A stretch of 64,000 nt of DNA from Croceicoccus hydrothermalis (GTDB taxonomy: Bacteria > Pseudomonadota > Alphaproteobacteria > Sphingomonadales > Sphingomonadaceae), in assembly GCF_022378335.1 (NCBI RefSeq), contig NZ_JAIQCI010000009.1:1-64000 (forward strand), given 5' to 3'. The notes beneath the pieces were generated by a model. That model was given only the letters and a program-made list of their open reading frames with translations, had not been told where the DNA came from and did no database searches. Shown piece after piece: positions 18,046-28,249 of this stretch (its first letter is position 1; each line of letters begins with the position of its first letter). A program made the translations under genes and the position numbers.

Positions 18046-18187
18046 AATCCTAGACCTTTGTATAAAGCTTGTTAGTTCAACTCGCGCGGCACGCGCCTCC
18101 AGGGATGACCATGTGCCGATGCGAAGGCGGGCGCGTAGCGGCTCAGCGCGCCGAATGCAAGCGCCGCGCGCCGAACAGGCCGCCCTT

Positions 18188-19081
18188 TCAATCGGCGCGC
18201 ACGACCCGCCACCCGCGCGTGCGCAGCATCGCGATCAACCCGTCGTCTCCGCCCATGTGCCCTGCGCCCACCGCGACCAGCGGCCTGCGCCCATTGGACA
18301 ACAGCGGCTCGATCTGCGCAATCCAGCGGCGATTCCGATTGACCAGCAAGGCCGTCCGCAGGTCCGGATCGGCGGCAAGGCCCTGCTCCAGCATGCGGGT
18401 GAGCGTGGCCGCGTCGCCGCGCATCCATGCATCGAGCATCGCGCCGTCATCCTCGGGCGTCTCCCAAATGCTCCGCAAAAGGGCGAGCTGCGCATCCTCG
18501 TCCAGACGGTCGAAGATCGCAAGCTGTTCGCCCGCGGTTTCGAGCCCGGCGACCGGACGCCCGCCGAACGCGTCGAGCAGCTCGCGATCGGTGCCCGCGC
18601 CGCTGTCGTTGCCGGCCTGCCGCGACAATGCGGACGATACGGCGAGCGCCGCCGCCCATGTTTCGACATCCCGAAAGGCGCCCGGCTCGATATCCGCCCG
18701 TTCATAAAGCGCGGCGAGGGCAGGGCGGTCGCGCGCAGGGATCCGGCGGGACAGCGGGGGCAGACCCTCTGTCCGCCCGAGCGCCGCCATGGCGCCCGCG
18801 ATCGCCGCCGTATCGTCGAGCGCGCGCACCTCGACCACCAGCATGCCCGCATCCTCGATGACGCGGTTCAGCCCTTCGCGGCGCCAGTCCACATTGGCGG
18901 GCAGGGCGTGAACCGTTCCGAACAGCCAGCCCGCCGTCCGCCCTCCTGCATCCTCCATCCGCCAGAGCGCAGGGTCGGCCTCAACCCGCGGTCCCCCACA
19001 GGCCGCGAGCATGCCAGACAGAACGCACAGCAACACCGCATACAGACACGCCGCCCAGCGCCGCGTTAAGGCGATCGTCAA
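18188..19081 (-). CDS. TraB/GumN-family lipoprotein (second of a tandem pair)
   Basis: A 297-residue protein. The N-terminus has a signal peptide with lipobox GMLAAC (Cys at about 28). The TraB/GumN domain follows, with [14 protein letters not shown] near the start and [19 protein letters not shown] near the end, the two paired GTxH and GxGH motifs of the family. Related eukaryotic and bacterial TraB proteins are proposed metalloproteases; the substrate here is unknown. Its start overlaps the stop of its paralogue by four bases (ATGA), so both are made from one transcript. Confidence 0.88.
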   Translation of the reverse strand: MTIALTRRWAACLYAVLLCVLSGMLAACGGPRVEADPALWRMEDAGGRTAGWLFGTVHALPANVDWRREGLNRVIEDAGMLVVEVRALDDTAAIAGAMAALGRTEGLPPLSRRIPARDRPALAALYERADIEPGAFRDVETWAAALAVSSALSRQAGNDSGAGTDRELLDAFGGRPVAGLETAGEQLAIFDRLDEDAQLALLRSIWETPEDDGAMLDAWMRGDAATLTRMLEQGLAADPDLRTALLVNRNRRWIAQIEPLLSNGRRPLVAVGAGHMGGDDGLIAMLRTRGWRVVRAD

Positions 19082-20022
19082 TACGCGATCCGTTCGACGG
19101 TGAACCCGCGCTTCGCCAATGCGTCCTGCACGCTGTTCTCACCCGCAAGATGGCCCGCGCCCACTGCGATTAACACGGTACCGGGCCGGTCCATGCGCGC
19201 GTCGATCTGCCGAGCCCAATCGGCATTGCGGCGGTCGAGCAGCAGCGTCTTCACCTGCGGATCGTCCTCGAACCCTTCGTTGAGCAGCGCGGCGGTATCG
19301 ACGATGTCGCCCATCGCCCATGCGCGCTCCATCCGTTTCATCTCGGCGGCCATCGTATCGGGCGCGTCGATCGTCGCCATCAGAAACGCAATCTGCGCAT
19401 CGGGCGACATGCTTTCGAAAAAGCCGATCTGCTGGCGGAATGTTTCGAGCCCCGATACCGGCTTGCCATTTTCCTCGGCCGCGCGGGTCAGCACCTGTTC
19501 CGCACCCGAGGCAGGCGAATAGCCCAGCTTCTGACCGTAGCCGACGGTCATCATCGTGGCGGCGAACCATGGTTTCATCCGGTCGATCGCGGCCATCGGC
19601 ACGCCAATACCCTCGGCCGCGGCGGAAAGCTTCTCGCGCTGCTCCGGATCGAGCATTGCCGAAAGCGTCTGATCTTCGGGCAGCATCGCCGAGGCGCCGA
19701 CGACCTGCGCGGCCTCGGTCTCGTCAGGCTGCACGATTTCTATCATGAGTTCGTCACTGTTCGCGAAGGCGTCGGCGACCGGCCCGGCGAACCATTGAAG
19801 GTCGGGCTTTATCGCATGCATCGTCCCGAACAGGTAGATGGTCGTATCCTCGTCCGACAATTTCCACAGGGCCGGCGTGGCGTTCTGACGATCGAGCGTG
19901 GCCGCCTCTGCCGCCACGCTTGGCGCAGGGGCGACACCGGGTTCGGCGGGCGCGGTCGCGCAGCCGGCAAGCAGCGGCGGCAGTATCGCGACCAGCGGGC
20001 GGAGGAAACGTGGCATTCGCAT
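19078..20022 (-). CDS. TraB/GumN-family lipoprotein (first of a tandem pair)
   Basis: A 314-residue protein with a signal peptide ending in lipobox PLLAGC (Cys at about 21), then a TraB/GumN domain: LFGTMHAIKPDLQWF, a central helical part, and LIAVGAGHLAGENSVQDAL at the C-terminus. It is clearly paralogous to the downstream gene, with colinear motifs but strongly diverged sequence. Both are predicted lipoproteins on the periplasmic side. Divergent from glyQ. Confidence 0.88.
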   Translation of the reverse strand: MRMPRFLRPLVAILPPLLAGCATAPAEPGVAPAPSVAAEAATLDRQNATPALWKLSDEDTTIYLFGTMHAIKPDLQWFAGPVADAFANSDELMIEIVQPDETEAAQVVGASAMLPEDQTLSAMLDPEQREKLSAAAEGIGVPMAAIDRMKPWFAATMMTVGYGQKLGYSPASGAEQVLTRAAEENGKPVSGLETFRQQIGFFESMSPDAQIAFLMATIDAPDTMAAEMKRMERAWAMGDIVDTAALLNEGFEDDPQVKTLLLDRRNADWARQIDARMDRPGTVLIAVGAGHLAGENSVQDALAKRGFTVERIAY

Positions 20023-20166
20023 GATAGGTGATCCCGTTTTGAAAAGCGGCGCCCCCTCGACCCCGCCTCCGTCCGATCAGATTGCCGGTGCGCGCGTTAA
20101 ATTCAAGGGGTGGACCGGTCCGAAATTGTTGACGCTGCGGGACCGCTTCGCCATTGCGGCGGCACC

Positions 20167-21075
20167 ATGAAAACGCCCGAACGAGACCCCAAGACCAGCT
20201 TTCAGGACATGATCCTCACGCTCCACGATTACTGGAGCGCGAATGGCTGCCTGATCCTGCAACCCTATGACATGCGGATGGGGGCGGGCACGTTCCACAC
20301 CGCCACCACGCTGCGCGCCCTTGGGCCGGAGCCGTGGAACGCCGCTTTCGTACAGCCGTGCCGCCGCCCGACCGATGGGCGCTACGGCGAAAATCCCAAT
20401 CGTTTGCAGCATTATTACCAGTATCAGGTGATCCTCAAACCCAGCCCCGCCAATTTGCAGGAGCTGTATCTGGAAAGCCTGCGCGCGATTGGCATCGACC
20501 CGCTCAAACACGATATCCGCTTCGTCGAGGATGACTGGGAAAGCCCGACACTCGGCGCTTGGGGGCTGGGCTGGGAAGTGTGGTGCGACGGGATGGAGGT
20601 GACGCAGTTCACCTATTTTCAGCAGATGGGCGGCTATGACTGCAAACCCGTGGCGGGTGAGCTGACCTACGGGCTCGAACGGCTGGCCATGTATATTCAG
20701 GGGGTCGATAATGTCTACGACCTCGGTTTCGACGGGCGCGGCACGACCTATGGCGATGTGTTCCTCGATAACGAGCGGCAGATGTCGACCTGGAATTTCG
20801 AGGTCGCCGATACGGATGCGCTGTTCGATCTGTTTCGCAAGGCGGTGGCAGAATGCCGCAATTGCCTCGACGCGAAACTCCCCATTCCCGCCTATGAACA
20901 GGCGATCGAGGCGAGCCATATCTTCAACCTGTTGCAGGCCCGCGGCGTGATCAGCGTGCAGGAACGCGCAAGCTACATGGCGCAGGTCCGCGATCTCGCC
21001 CGCGGTTCGTGTGAGGCGCATATGGAAAAGAACGCCGCCCGATGGGCCGAAGCCTATCCGGAGTGGAGCGCATGA
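20167..21075 (+). CDS. glyQ: Glycyl-tRNA synthetase alpha subunit
   Basis: A 302-residue catalytic subunit of the tetrameric bacterial GlyRS. Seen: [40 protein letters not shown] and [19 protein letters not shown], all class II aminoacylation core segments. Start ATG at 20167; 19 extra in-frame codons upstream lack homology. Its stop overlaps the glyS start by four bases, which suits equal production of the two subunits. Confidence 0.98.
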   Translation: MKTPERDPKTSFQDMILTLHDYWSANGCLILQPYDMRMGAGTFHTATTLRALGPEPWNAAFVQPCRRPTDGRYGENPNRLQHYYQYQVILKPSPANLQELYLESLRAIGIDPLKHDIRFVEDDWESPTLGAWGLGWEVWCDGMEVTQFTYFQQMGGYDCKPVAGELTYGLERLAMYIQGVDNVYDLGFDGRGTTYGDVFLDNERQMSTWNFEVADTDALFDLFRKAVAECRNCLDAKLPIPAYEQAIEASHIFNLLQARGVISVQERASYMAQVRDLARGSCEAHMEKNAARWAEAYPEWSA

Positions 21076-23174
21076 GCGATTTCCTGCTTGAACTCAGGTG
21101 CGAGGAAATTCCCGCGCGGATGCAGGCCGGCGCCCGCCGCGATCTGGAACGGCTGTTTCGTGCCGAAATGGACGGTGCCGGGGTATCGCATGGCGCGGTG
21201 ACCGTGTGGTCGACGCCGCGGCGCCTCGCCTTGATCGCGCGGGACTTGCCGATCGAAACGCAAGGCATTTCCGAAGAGGCGAAGGGCCCGCCCGAAGGCG
21301 CGCCCGATGCCGCCATCGACGGGTTCTGCCGCAAGAACGGCGTGTCGCGCGACGACCTGCAACTGCGCGAGGTGAAGGGCCGCAAGATCTGGTTCGCGGT
21401 GCGCGATATTCCGGGCCGGGCGGTAAGCGATGTGCTGGCCGAGGCGATCCCGGCGATCGTGCGCGCATTTCCCTGGCTCAAATCCATGCGCTGGGGCATG
21501 GCGTCGCTTTCCACCGAAAGCCTGCGCTGGGTCCGGCCGCTTTCGGGCATTGTCGCCATTCTGGGCGAAGATCTGGTGCCGTGCGACGTCGAAGGCATCG
21601 CCAGCGGTTTTGCCACCATGGGCCACCGATTTCATCATGACGGGCCCATCACCATCGGCGGCGCGGACGATTATGCGGGCAAGCTTCGCGCATGCCATGT
21701 CATCGTCGACCACGAGGAACGCGAGGCGATCATCCGCGAACGCGCGCAGCAAGCCGCGTCCGACGCCGGTCTCACGCTGGTCGAGGACGAGGGGCTGGTC
21801 GTCGAGAATGCCGGGCTGACCGAATGGCCGGTGCCTTTGCTCGGCAGGTTCGACGCCGAATTCCTCAGGGTGCCGCCAGAGGTCATTCAGCTGACCGCCC
21901 GCACGAATCAGAAATATTTCGTGTGCGAGGAGGGCGGCACGCTCGCCAACGCCTTCGTTTGCACCGCGAATATCGAGGCGGCGGACAATGGCGCCGCGAT
22001 CACCGACGGCAATCGCAAGGTTCTGGCCGCACGGCTGTCGGACGCGCGCTTCTTCTGGGATCAGGACCGGAAAAAGACGCTTGGCGACCATGCCGAAGGG
22101 GTGGCCCGCATCACCTTTCACGAAAAACTCGGCACCGTCGCCGACAAGGTTGAACGGGTCGCATCGCTCGCTCGCTGGCTCGTCACCGAGAAGATCGTGA
22201 AGAATGCCGACCCTGACGAGGCGGAGCAGGCCGCGCGGCTGGCAAAGGCCGATCTCGTCACCGAAATGGTCGGGGAATTTCCTGAGTTACAAGGACTTAT
22301 GGGTGGTTATTACGCCCGCGCTGAAGGTTTGAACGACCGCGTCGCCGACGCCATCCGCGATCATTACAAACCAGTGGGGCAGGGGGACGAGGTACCCACG
22401 GCGCCGGTGACAGTGGCGGTCGCGCTGGCCGATAAGCTGGACAATCTGCGCAGCTTTTTCGAGATCGACGAAAAGCCGACGGGTTCAAAGGATCCTTTTG
22501 CGCTGCGCCGTGCCGCGCTTGGCGTCGTTCGGATCGTGACGGAAAACGGGCTTCGGTTCGGTATCGCGTCTGGCGATCTGCTCGATTTCTTTGCCGACCG
22601 GCTCAAGGTACAGCAGCGTGAGGCCGGCGTTCGTCATGATCTGATCGATGCGGTATTCTCTCTTGGGAACGAAGACGACCTTGTGCGACTTCTATCCCGT
22701 GTGAACGCATTGCAAACCTATATGAGCAGCGAGGACGGGCAAAACCTGCTCGCCGCCTACAAGCGCGCCGCGAACATCCTCAAGAAGGAAGGTTTCGAGG
22801 CTCCTGAAAACCGTACCGCACGAACGGGGGAGGAAGATCCGCTCGCGCTGGTCGACGACCCCGACCTTGGCCCGATCGTAGCCGAACGCGCCCGCGAAAA
22901 GCAGGAGCCGTCCTATGAGCGCGAGCCGGCGGAAAAGGCGCTTGCCGATGCTCTCGACACGTCCGAACCGCAGGCCGAATCCGCCATCGCACATGAGGAT
23001 TTCCAAAGCGCGATGGATGCGCTGGCCTCGTTGCGGGCGCCGATCGATGCGTTCTTCGACAGCGTGACCGTGAACGACGATGATCCGGTAAAGCGGAACG
23101 CACGCCTGACCCTTCTGGACAGGTTTCGTGCTGCGGTGCACAAGGTTGCAGACTTTTCCCGCATCGAGGGTTAA
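21072..23174 (+). CDS. glyS: Glycyl-tRNA synthetase beta subunit
   Basis: A 700-residue protein: begins [18 protein letters not shown], with the GRKIWF segment, the central TNQKYF motif, an HD-like central part, and a C-terminal anticodon-binding domain ending in [19 protein letters not shown]. Length matches the family (about 690). The ATGA overlap with glyQ fixes the start at 21072. The linker at about 575-640 is acidic and poorly conserved. Confidence 0.98.
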   Translation: MSDFLLELRCEEIPARMQAGARRDLERLFRAEMDGAGVSHGAVTVWSTPRRLALIARDLPIETQGISEEAKGPPEGAPDAAIDGFCRKNGVSRDDLQLREVKGRKIWFAVRDIPGRAVSDVLAEAIPAIVRAFPWLKSMRWGMASLSTESLRWVRPLSGIVAILGEDLVPCDVEGIASGFATMGHRFHHDGPITIGGADDYAGKLRACHVIVDHEEREAIIRERAQQAASDAGLTLVEDEGLVVENAGLTEWPVPLLGRFDAEFLRVPPEVIQLTARTNQKYFVCEEGGTLANAFVCTANIEAADNGAAITDGNRKVLAARLSDARFFWDQDRKKTLGDHAEGVARITFHEKLGTVADKVERVASLARWLVTEKIVKNADPDEAEQAARLAKADLVTEMVGEFPELQGLMGGYYARAEGLNDRVADAIRDHYKPVGQGDEVPTAPVTVAVALADKLDNLRSFFEIDEKPTGSKDPFALRRAALGVVRIVTENGLRFGIASGDLLDFFADRLKVQQREAGVRHDLIDAVFSLGNEDDLVRLLSRVNALQTYMSSEDGQNLLAAYKRAANILKKEGFEAPENRTARTGEEDPLALVDDPDLGPIVAERAREKQEPSYEREPAEKALADALDTSEPQAESAIAHEDFQSAMDALASLRAPIDAFFDSVTVNDDDPVKRNARLTLLDRFRAAVHKVADFSRIEG

Positions 23175-23266
23175 GACCGCTCAAGGGTCACTTCTATGCG
23201 ATTGTTATATGCACGACGCGGAACTCTTCGCGGATGCGGCACGATTATCCGGGGGGCACAGACGTT

Positions 23267-25930
23267 ATGACGCAATATGTTTACACATTCGGCGGCGGGG
23301 CCGTTTCCGACGATCCGCGCGCGCGGGACAAGACGATCACCGGCGGCAAGGGTGCGAATCTCGCGGAGATGGCGTCCATCGGTCTGCCGGTTCCGCCGGG
23401 CTTCACCATCACGACCGAGATGTGCGTGAAATATCTGGCCGAGGGTGCGAATTTTTCCGATGAATTGCGCGCCAGCGTCTCAGATGCGCTGCGCCATATC
23501 GAACAGACGGTCGGCAAATCCTTCGGCGACGCGCAGGATCCGCTGCTCGTTTCGGTACGGTCGGGCGCCCGCGTTTCGATGCCGGGGATGATGGACACGG
23601 TTCTCAATCTCGGCCTTAACGACGAAACGGTTGCGGGGCTGGCTACGATTTCGGGTGACGAGCGTTTCGCCTGGGACAGCTACCGCCGGTTTATCCAGAT
23701 GTACTGCGACGTGGTGCTCGGTCTCGACCACGGCCTGTTCGAGGAAGCCCTCGAAATCGCGAAGGAAGACAAGGGCTTCCTCAACGATATTGACATGACG
23801 GCTGAAGATTGGAAGGCGCTCGTCTCCCAATACAAGGCGATCGCGGAACGTGAGCTGGGCCGGCCGTTCCCGATGGATGTGCACGAACAATTGTGGGGTG
23901 CGATTGCCGCGGTCTTCGGCAGCTGGGATGCGGAGCGGGCCAAGATCTACCGCCGGATCAATGGCATATCGTCCGAATGGGGCACCGCGGTCAACGTACA
24001 GGCCATGGTGTTCGGCAACATGGGCGACACCAGTGCGACAGGCGTTGCCTTCACCCGCGATCCGGCAACCGGCGTGCGCAATTATTACGGCGAATGGCTC
24101 GTCAACGCGCAGGGCGAGGATGTGGTCGCCGGCATTCGTACGCCGCAATATCTGACCAGATCGGCGCGCGAGAGTGCGGGTGCGACGCTTCCATCGATGG
24201 AGGAGGCGATGCCCGATGCCTATGCCGAGCTGGAACGTGTGTTCGCTCTGCTCGAAAACCACTATCGCGACATGCAGGACATCGAATTCACGGTGCAGCA
24301 GGGCAAGCTGTGGATGTTGCAGACGCGCACGGGCAAGCGAACCGCGCGCGCCGCGTTGAAGATGGCGGTCGACATGGTGAACGAAGGGCTGATCGATCAG
24401 TCCGATGCCGTGCGCCGGATCGACCCCATGGCACTCGATCAGCTTTTGCACCCCACGCTCGACCCGGACGCAGAGCGTGACGTGCTGACTACCGGGCTTC
24501 CCGCATCGCCGGGGGCGGCGTCGGGCAAGGTGGTTTTCGACGCCGACACGGCGGAAACGATGGCGAACCGCGGCGAGGATGTCGTGCTCGTCCGCGTCGA
24601 AACCAGCCCGGAAGACATTCACGGGATGCACGCGGCCAAGGGTATCCTGACCGCGCGTGGCGGGATGACCAGCCACGCCGCCGTCGTGGCGCGCGGCATG
24701 GGCCGCCCGTGCGTATCGGGCGCATCGGCACTGTCCATCGACCGGCAGACGAAGATCGCCCGCATCAACGGCGAGGAATTGAAGGAAGGCGACATCATCA
24801 CGCTCGACGGGGCGAACGGGCAGGTGATGAAGGGCGCGGTCCCGACGATCGAGCCGGAGCTGGTCGGCGATTTCGCGACCTTGATGGAATGGGCCGACAC
24901 GATGCGCCGCATGAAGGTGCGCGCCAATGCCGAAACGCCCGAAGATTGCCGCATGGCGCGGCAATTCGGCGCCGAGGGCATCGGCCTTTGCCGGACCGAG
25001 CACATGTTCTTCGACGCCGAGAGGATCAGCCTCGTGCGGCAGATGATCCTGGCCGAGGACGAGGGCGGACGGCGCAAGGCGCTCGACCAGCTGCTTCCCG
25101 AACAGCGCAGCGATTTCGTGTCGATCTTTACCGAGATGGCGGGCCTGCCGGTGACGATCCGCCTGCTCGATCCGCCGCTTCACGAATTCCTGCCCACGCG
25201 GGATGAGGAATTCGACGATCTGGCGAATGCGACGGGTTACGGTGCCGATCATCTCAAACGCCGCGCGGGCGAACTGCACGAGGCGAACCCGATGCTCGGA
25301 CATCGCGGTTGCAGGCTGGGCATTACGTTTCCTGAAATCTACGAAATGCAGGTCCGCGCCATATTCGAGGCTGCGCTTACCGTCGCGAAGGATAGCGGTG
25401 AAGCGCCGTTGCCCGAAATCATGATCCCGCTGGTCGCGACGCGGCGCGAATTGCAGATCCTGAAAACGCTGACCGACCGTGTGGCCAAGACCGTGTTCGA
25501 GGAAAAGGGACAGACCATCGCCTATCTCGTGGGCACGATGATCGAATTGCCGCGCGCCGCCCTGATGGCTGGCGAAATCGCGAAGGAGGGCGAATTCTTT
25601 TCCTTCGGCACCAACGATCTGACGCAGACGACGCTGGGCGTGTCGCGGGACGATGCCTCGCGTTTCCTCGGCCCCTACGTCGACCGGGGCATTTACCCAC
25701 GCGATCCTTTCGTCAGTCTCGACATCGAAGGGGTGGGGCAACTCGTCGAACTCGCCGCCGAACGCGGGCGGGCGGAGCGCGCCGGTATCAAGCTCGGCAT
25801 TTGCGGCGAGCATGGCGGCGACCCTGCCTCCATCGCGTTCTGCGAAAAGCAGCGGCTCGATTACGTATCGGCCTCGCCCTATCGCGTGCCGATTGCCCGG
25901 CTCGCCGCTGCGCAGGCGGCGCTGGGCTGA
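23267..25930 (+). CDS. ppdK: Pyruvate, phosphate dikinase
   Basis: An 887-residue enzyme interconverting pyruvate + ATP + Pi and PEP + AMP + PPi. Domains: N-terminal ATP-grasp nucleotide domain (GGKGANLAEMASIGLPVPPG at about 25), the phosphohistidine swivel domain with GGMTSHAAVVARGMGRP carrying the catalytic His, and a C-terminal PEP/pyruvate barrel with FGTNDLTQTTLG and GICGEHGGDP. Start chosen at 23267, preceded by GGGGGG about ten bases upstream. Stands alone. It allows gluconeogenic PEP formation, typical of alphaproteobacteria with a weak or absent classical glycolysis. Confidence 0.98.
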   Translation: MTQYVYTFGGGAVSDDPRARDKTITGGKGANLAEMASIGLPVPPGFTITTEMCVKYLAEGANFSDELRASVSDALRHIEQTVGKSFGDAQDPLLVSVRSGARVSMPGMMDTVLNLGLNDETVAGLATISGDERFAWDSYRRFIQMYCDVVLGLDHGLFEEALEIAKEDKGFLNDIDMTAEDWKALVSQYKAIAERELGRPFPMDVHEQLWGAIAAVFGSWDAERAKIYRRINGISSEWGTAVNVQAMVFGNMGDTSATGVAFTRDPATGVRNYYGEWLVNAQGEDVVAGIRTPQYLTRSARESAGATLPSMEEAMPDAYAELERVFALLENHYRDMQDIEFTVQQGKLWMLQTRTGKRTARAALKMAVDMVNEGLIDQSDAVRRIDPMALDQLLHPTLDPDAERDVLTTGLPASPGAASGKVVFDADTAETMANRGEDVVLVRVETSPEDIHGMHAAKGILTARGGMTSHAAVVARGMGRPCVSGASALSIDRQTKIARINGEELKEGDIITLDGANGQVMKGAVPTIEPELVGDFATLMEWADTMRRMKVRANAETPEDCRMARQFGAEGIGLCRTEHMFFDAERISLVRQMILAEDEGGRRKALDQLLPEQRSDFVSIFTEMAGLPVTIRLLDPPLHEFLPTRDEEFDDLANATGYGADHLKRRAGELHEANPMLGHRGCRLGITFPEIYEMQVRAIFEAALTVAKDSGEAPLPEIMIPLVATRRELQILKTLTDRVAKTVFEEKGQTIAYLVGTMIELPRAALMAGEIAKEGEFFSFGTNDLTQTTLGVSRDDASRFLGPYVDRGIYPRDPFVSLDIEGVGQLVELAAERGRAERAGIKLGICGEHGGDPASIAFCEKQRLDYVSASPYRVPIARLAAAQAALG

Positions 25931-25931
25931 C

Positions 25932-26744
25932 CTATTGCGGAATGGGGGAGTGCGGCCCGGCCTGCGGCGCCGCGCTCCATCCGCTCAGCGTCACGATCTC
26001 GAACCGTTCGCGGACCAGACCGCTATCGTCGGCTTGTCCGGCAAACGCATCGCGAGCGCGCAGCAGGGCCGCCTTTCCAAGCGGTGGCCCCGCATTGCGC
26101 AGGACATTGCCCGCCGCCTGCGCCCGCAGATCGCCGACAAGTTGTTCGAGCGAATCGAATGCAACCTCGAAATGCCAGCCATCGACCACCGGGCTTTCGA
26201 AACCGAGCCGGTTCATCAATCGCCCCGCTGCCCTTACGTCCACCTGGGGATGAATGCGCGGAGCCGGCCGGTCGGCATCGGCTGCGGCCATGGCGTTGCG
26301 CAAGGCGGGCAGGCTTCCTGCGCCGAGAAAGCTTGCGATCATCAGGCCGCCCGCATTCAACGCCCGCCGCATCAGGATCAACGCGCCGGGCAGATCGTTC
26401 ACCGTATCGAGCAGCCCGAGCGACACGATGAGGTCATAGGGCCCACCGGGGAGGGGGCGTTCCTCGTCAAGATGCACGTCGGCGAGACCCGGTGCGGGAT
26501 CTGCGCGCGTGACCTGCGTTCCTTGTGCGGCAAGATCGTCCGAAAGGCGGTTCGTCGTGTCACCGATGACGAGAGCTTTGCCGAAATCGCCGCGAACGAA
26601 ACCGATCCTGTCGATCGCATCGTTCGCCGTTTCGCGCGCGATCGCCTGTGCAACCGGGCCATGGTGGCGAAGCCGTGCCATGCGTTGACGGGCAGCGATA
26701 CGCCGCGATGGCGCGAAGATGCGGGGTGGGGCATTGTCGGTCAT
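25932..26744 (-). CDS. Class I SAM-dependent methyltransferase, NDUFAF5-like
   Basis: A 270-residue protein. The N-terminus RIFAPSRRIAARQRMARL resembles the bacterial relatives of mitochondrial NDUFAF5/C20orf7 (BioC-like fold). A weak Rossmann start (ALVIGDTTN) is followed by LIVSLGLLDTVNDLPGAL and GGLMIASFLGAGSLPALRNA, typical post-motifs of this group. In mitochondria the relative hydroxylates a complex I arginine; the bacterial role is unknown. Start ATG at 26744, the first Met before the conserved region; it diverges from comF with a 73-base gap. Convergent with ppdK, one base apart. Confidence 0.8.
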   Translation of the reverse strand: MTDNAPPRIFAPSRRIAARQRMARLRHHGPVAQAIARETANDAIDRIGFVRGDFGKALVIGDTTNRLSDDLAAQGTQVTRADPAPGLADVHLDEERPLPGGPYDLIVSLGLLDTVNDLPGALILMRRALNAGGLMIASFLGAGSLPALRNAMAAADADRPAPRIHPQVDVRAAGRLMNRLGFESPVVDGWHFEVAFDSLEQLVGDLRAQAAGNVLRNAGPPLGKAALLRARDAFAGQADDSGLVRERFEIVTLSGWSAAPQAGPHSPIPQ

Positions 26745-26817
26745 GGGCGCGTCCTGCCCGCTGGCGGCGTTTCTGACAAGCTTGCCCAATGGCTTGGCGG
26801 CGGGCAGGATGACACGC

Positions 26818-27567
26818 ATGTCGCTCCACCAGATCATCGCCCCGATCATCGATTTTGCCTATCCGCCGCGTTGCCCGGCGTGCGGCGATCCGGTCGACAG
26901 CGGCGGGTTCGGGGAGGTCGATGCGCTTTGCCCGGACTGTTTCGCGAAGGTGGATCGGCCCGGCTCGCCCGCCTGCGCAACATGCCAATATCCGTTTTCG
27001 GAGAACGCGCTCGGCACCGATGCGCAATGCGCCGAATGCCTGCTCAACCCGCCCGAACATGACGGGATGACCGCCGCTACCTTTTACGGCCCTGTTTCAA
27101 AGGATCTGGTTCTCTCGCTCAAATACGGGGGGCGGATGGCGATTGCCGACATGCTCGGCCGGCAGATCGCGGCGCGTCTGCCCGAATTTTCGAGCGATAC
27201 GATCATCGTGCCGGTGCCGCTGCACCGCTGGCGCCTGTGGCAACGCGGTTATAATCAGGCTGCGCTTCTCGGCCGTGCGATCGCGCGCGCCAGAACGCTG
27301 CCGCTCGTGCCCGATGCGCTGGAACGGGTGCGGCGCACGACGCCGCTTGGCGGGATGGGCGCGGCACAGCGCCGGGCCATGATCGCAGGCTCGATACGTA
27401 TGAACCCGCGTCATGCGTCATTGCTTGCGAATCGTGCCGTGATCCTGGTCGACGACGTGTTCACCACCGGCGCGACGACCGGGGAATGCGTCAGGGTATT
27501 GAAAGCCGGAGGAGCCAAATCGGTGCATGTCGCCTGTTACGCGCGGACACGATCGAGAGACGACTGA
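26818..27567 (+). CDS. comF: ComF-family phosphoribosyltransferase-like protein
   Basis: A 249-residue protein. N-terminal zinc finger with four CxxC-type pairs (CPACGD, CPDC, CATCQ, CAEC) within residues 18-75, then a type I PRTase-like domain with [18 protein letters not shown] and the PRPP-loop motif [15 protein letters not shown]. Known of ComF: needed for DNA uptake in competent bacteria, with activity in purine or DNA metabolism unclear. Start chosen at 26818 because GCAGG lies about nine bases upstream; an ATG at 26809 would sit directly on that site. Followed by a hairpin terminator. Confidence 0.92.
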   Translation: MSLHQIIAPIIDFAYPPRCPACGDPVDSGGFGEVDALCPDCFAKVDRPGSPACATCQYPFSENALGTDAQCAECLLNPPEHDGMTAATFYGPVSKDLVLSLKYGGRMAIADMLGRQIAARLPEFSSDTIIVPVPLHRWRLWQRGYNQAALLGRAIARARTLPLVPDALERVRRTTPLGGMGAAQRRAMIAGSIRMNPRHASLLANRAVILVDDVFTTGATTGECVRVLKAGGAKSVHVACYARTRSRDD

Positions 27568-27575
27568 ATCACGAA

Positions 27576-27608
27576 AAACGCCCGGAACCGAAAAGGCTCC
27601 GGGCGTTT
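27576..27608 (+). terminator. Hairpin terminator after comF
   Basis: Stem AAACGCCCGGA (27576-27586) pairs perfectly with TCCGGGCGTTT (27598-27608), loop of 11 bases, starting eight bases after the comF stop. The T-run is only three bases on the plus strand; on the minus strand the stem is followed by TTTTTCG, so it could also act on transcripts from the right. Confidence 0.65.
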
Positions 27609-27871
27609 ACGTGACGATGATCTCGCTTCGGCTTCGAGGGATCGTATCCCGAGCCTGTCACAAGATCTTCACCCTGGCAGGTCCCCCCGAACCTGCCATT
27701 TTCCCTGAACCCGCCAAAGCGGACTGGCTCCCTCAAGCCGCGATCATCTTGTGTGCTTGCAACACATTTGAAAAGGGGGCAGGCGCAACGGCACAGGAAT
27801 ATGAGTCTTCACTGTGGCTGTCACGCAACAGTTCACCAAACCTATCAAAAGCCATAAAGCCGGAGCGCACC
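27609..27871. other. comF-hisI intergenic region with stacked hairpins (possible small RNA)
   Basis: About 260 bases before hisI. It contains GGGATcgtATCCC near 27638-27650, and a second perfect stem GGCAGGT/ACCTGCC at 27676-27682 and 27691-27697 followed by ATTTTCCC, resembling an intrinsic terminator. Two terminator-like hairpins with about 70 bases between them and no ORF with a ribosome site suggest a short non-coding RNA. I found no match to SRP RNA, 6S RNA or tmRNA. The hisI promoter should lie in the right half. Confidence 0.3.
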
Positions 27872-28234
27872 ATGCCGACGATCGAAACGACCACGCAATT
27901 CGAACCGCGCTTCAATGCCGATGGTCTGATCACCGCGGTGTGCGTCGATGCGGGAGACAATACCGTGTTGATGGTGGCGCATATGAATGCGGATGCGCTG
28001 CGGCTGACGCGGGAGACGGGATTTGCGCATTTCTGGTCGCGTTCGCGCAAATCCTTGTGGAAGAAGGGCGAAACCTCCGGCCATACGCTTCGTCTTGTCG
28101 ACATGCTCGTCGATTGCGATCAGGATTGCGTGGTGCTGCGCGTCGACGCGGCGGGGCCGGCATGCCACACGAATGCGCGAAGCTGTTTTTACCGCCGGGT
28201 CACCGACGACGGGTTGCAACCCGTCGCGGTGTGA
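27872..28234 (+). CDS. hisI: Phosphoribosyl-AMP cyclohydrolase
   Basis: A 120-residue zinc enzyme of histidine synthesis that opens the purine ring of PR-AMP. Seen: [33 protein letters not shown], and [11 protein letters not shown] with later CHTNARSCF, which supplies the metal and zinc ligands (Asp cluster and Cys). It is the stand-alone form, without the HisE domain, as in many alphaproteobacteria. The start at 27872 is preceded by GGAG at seven bases; the frame remains open upstream past comF's end but that part has no homology. Confidence 0.97.
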   Translation: MPTIETTTQFEPRFNADGLITAVCVDAGDNTVLMVAHMNADALRLTRETGFAHFWSRSRKSLWKKGETSGHTLRLVDMLVDCDQDCVVLRVDAAGPACHTNARSCFYRRVTDDGLQPVAV

Positions 28235-28249
28235 ATCGGGCCGCGAGGC

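Noticed and set aside
23480..25813. 777-codon ORF on the minus strand over ppdK
   Set aside because: Shadow of ppdK, which is a complete, conserved enzyme in the opposite frame.
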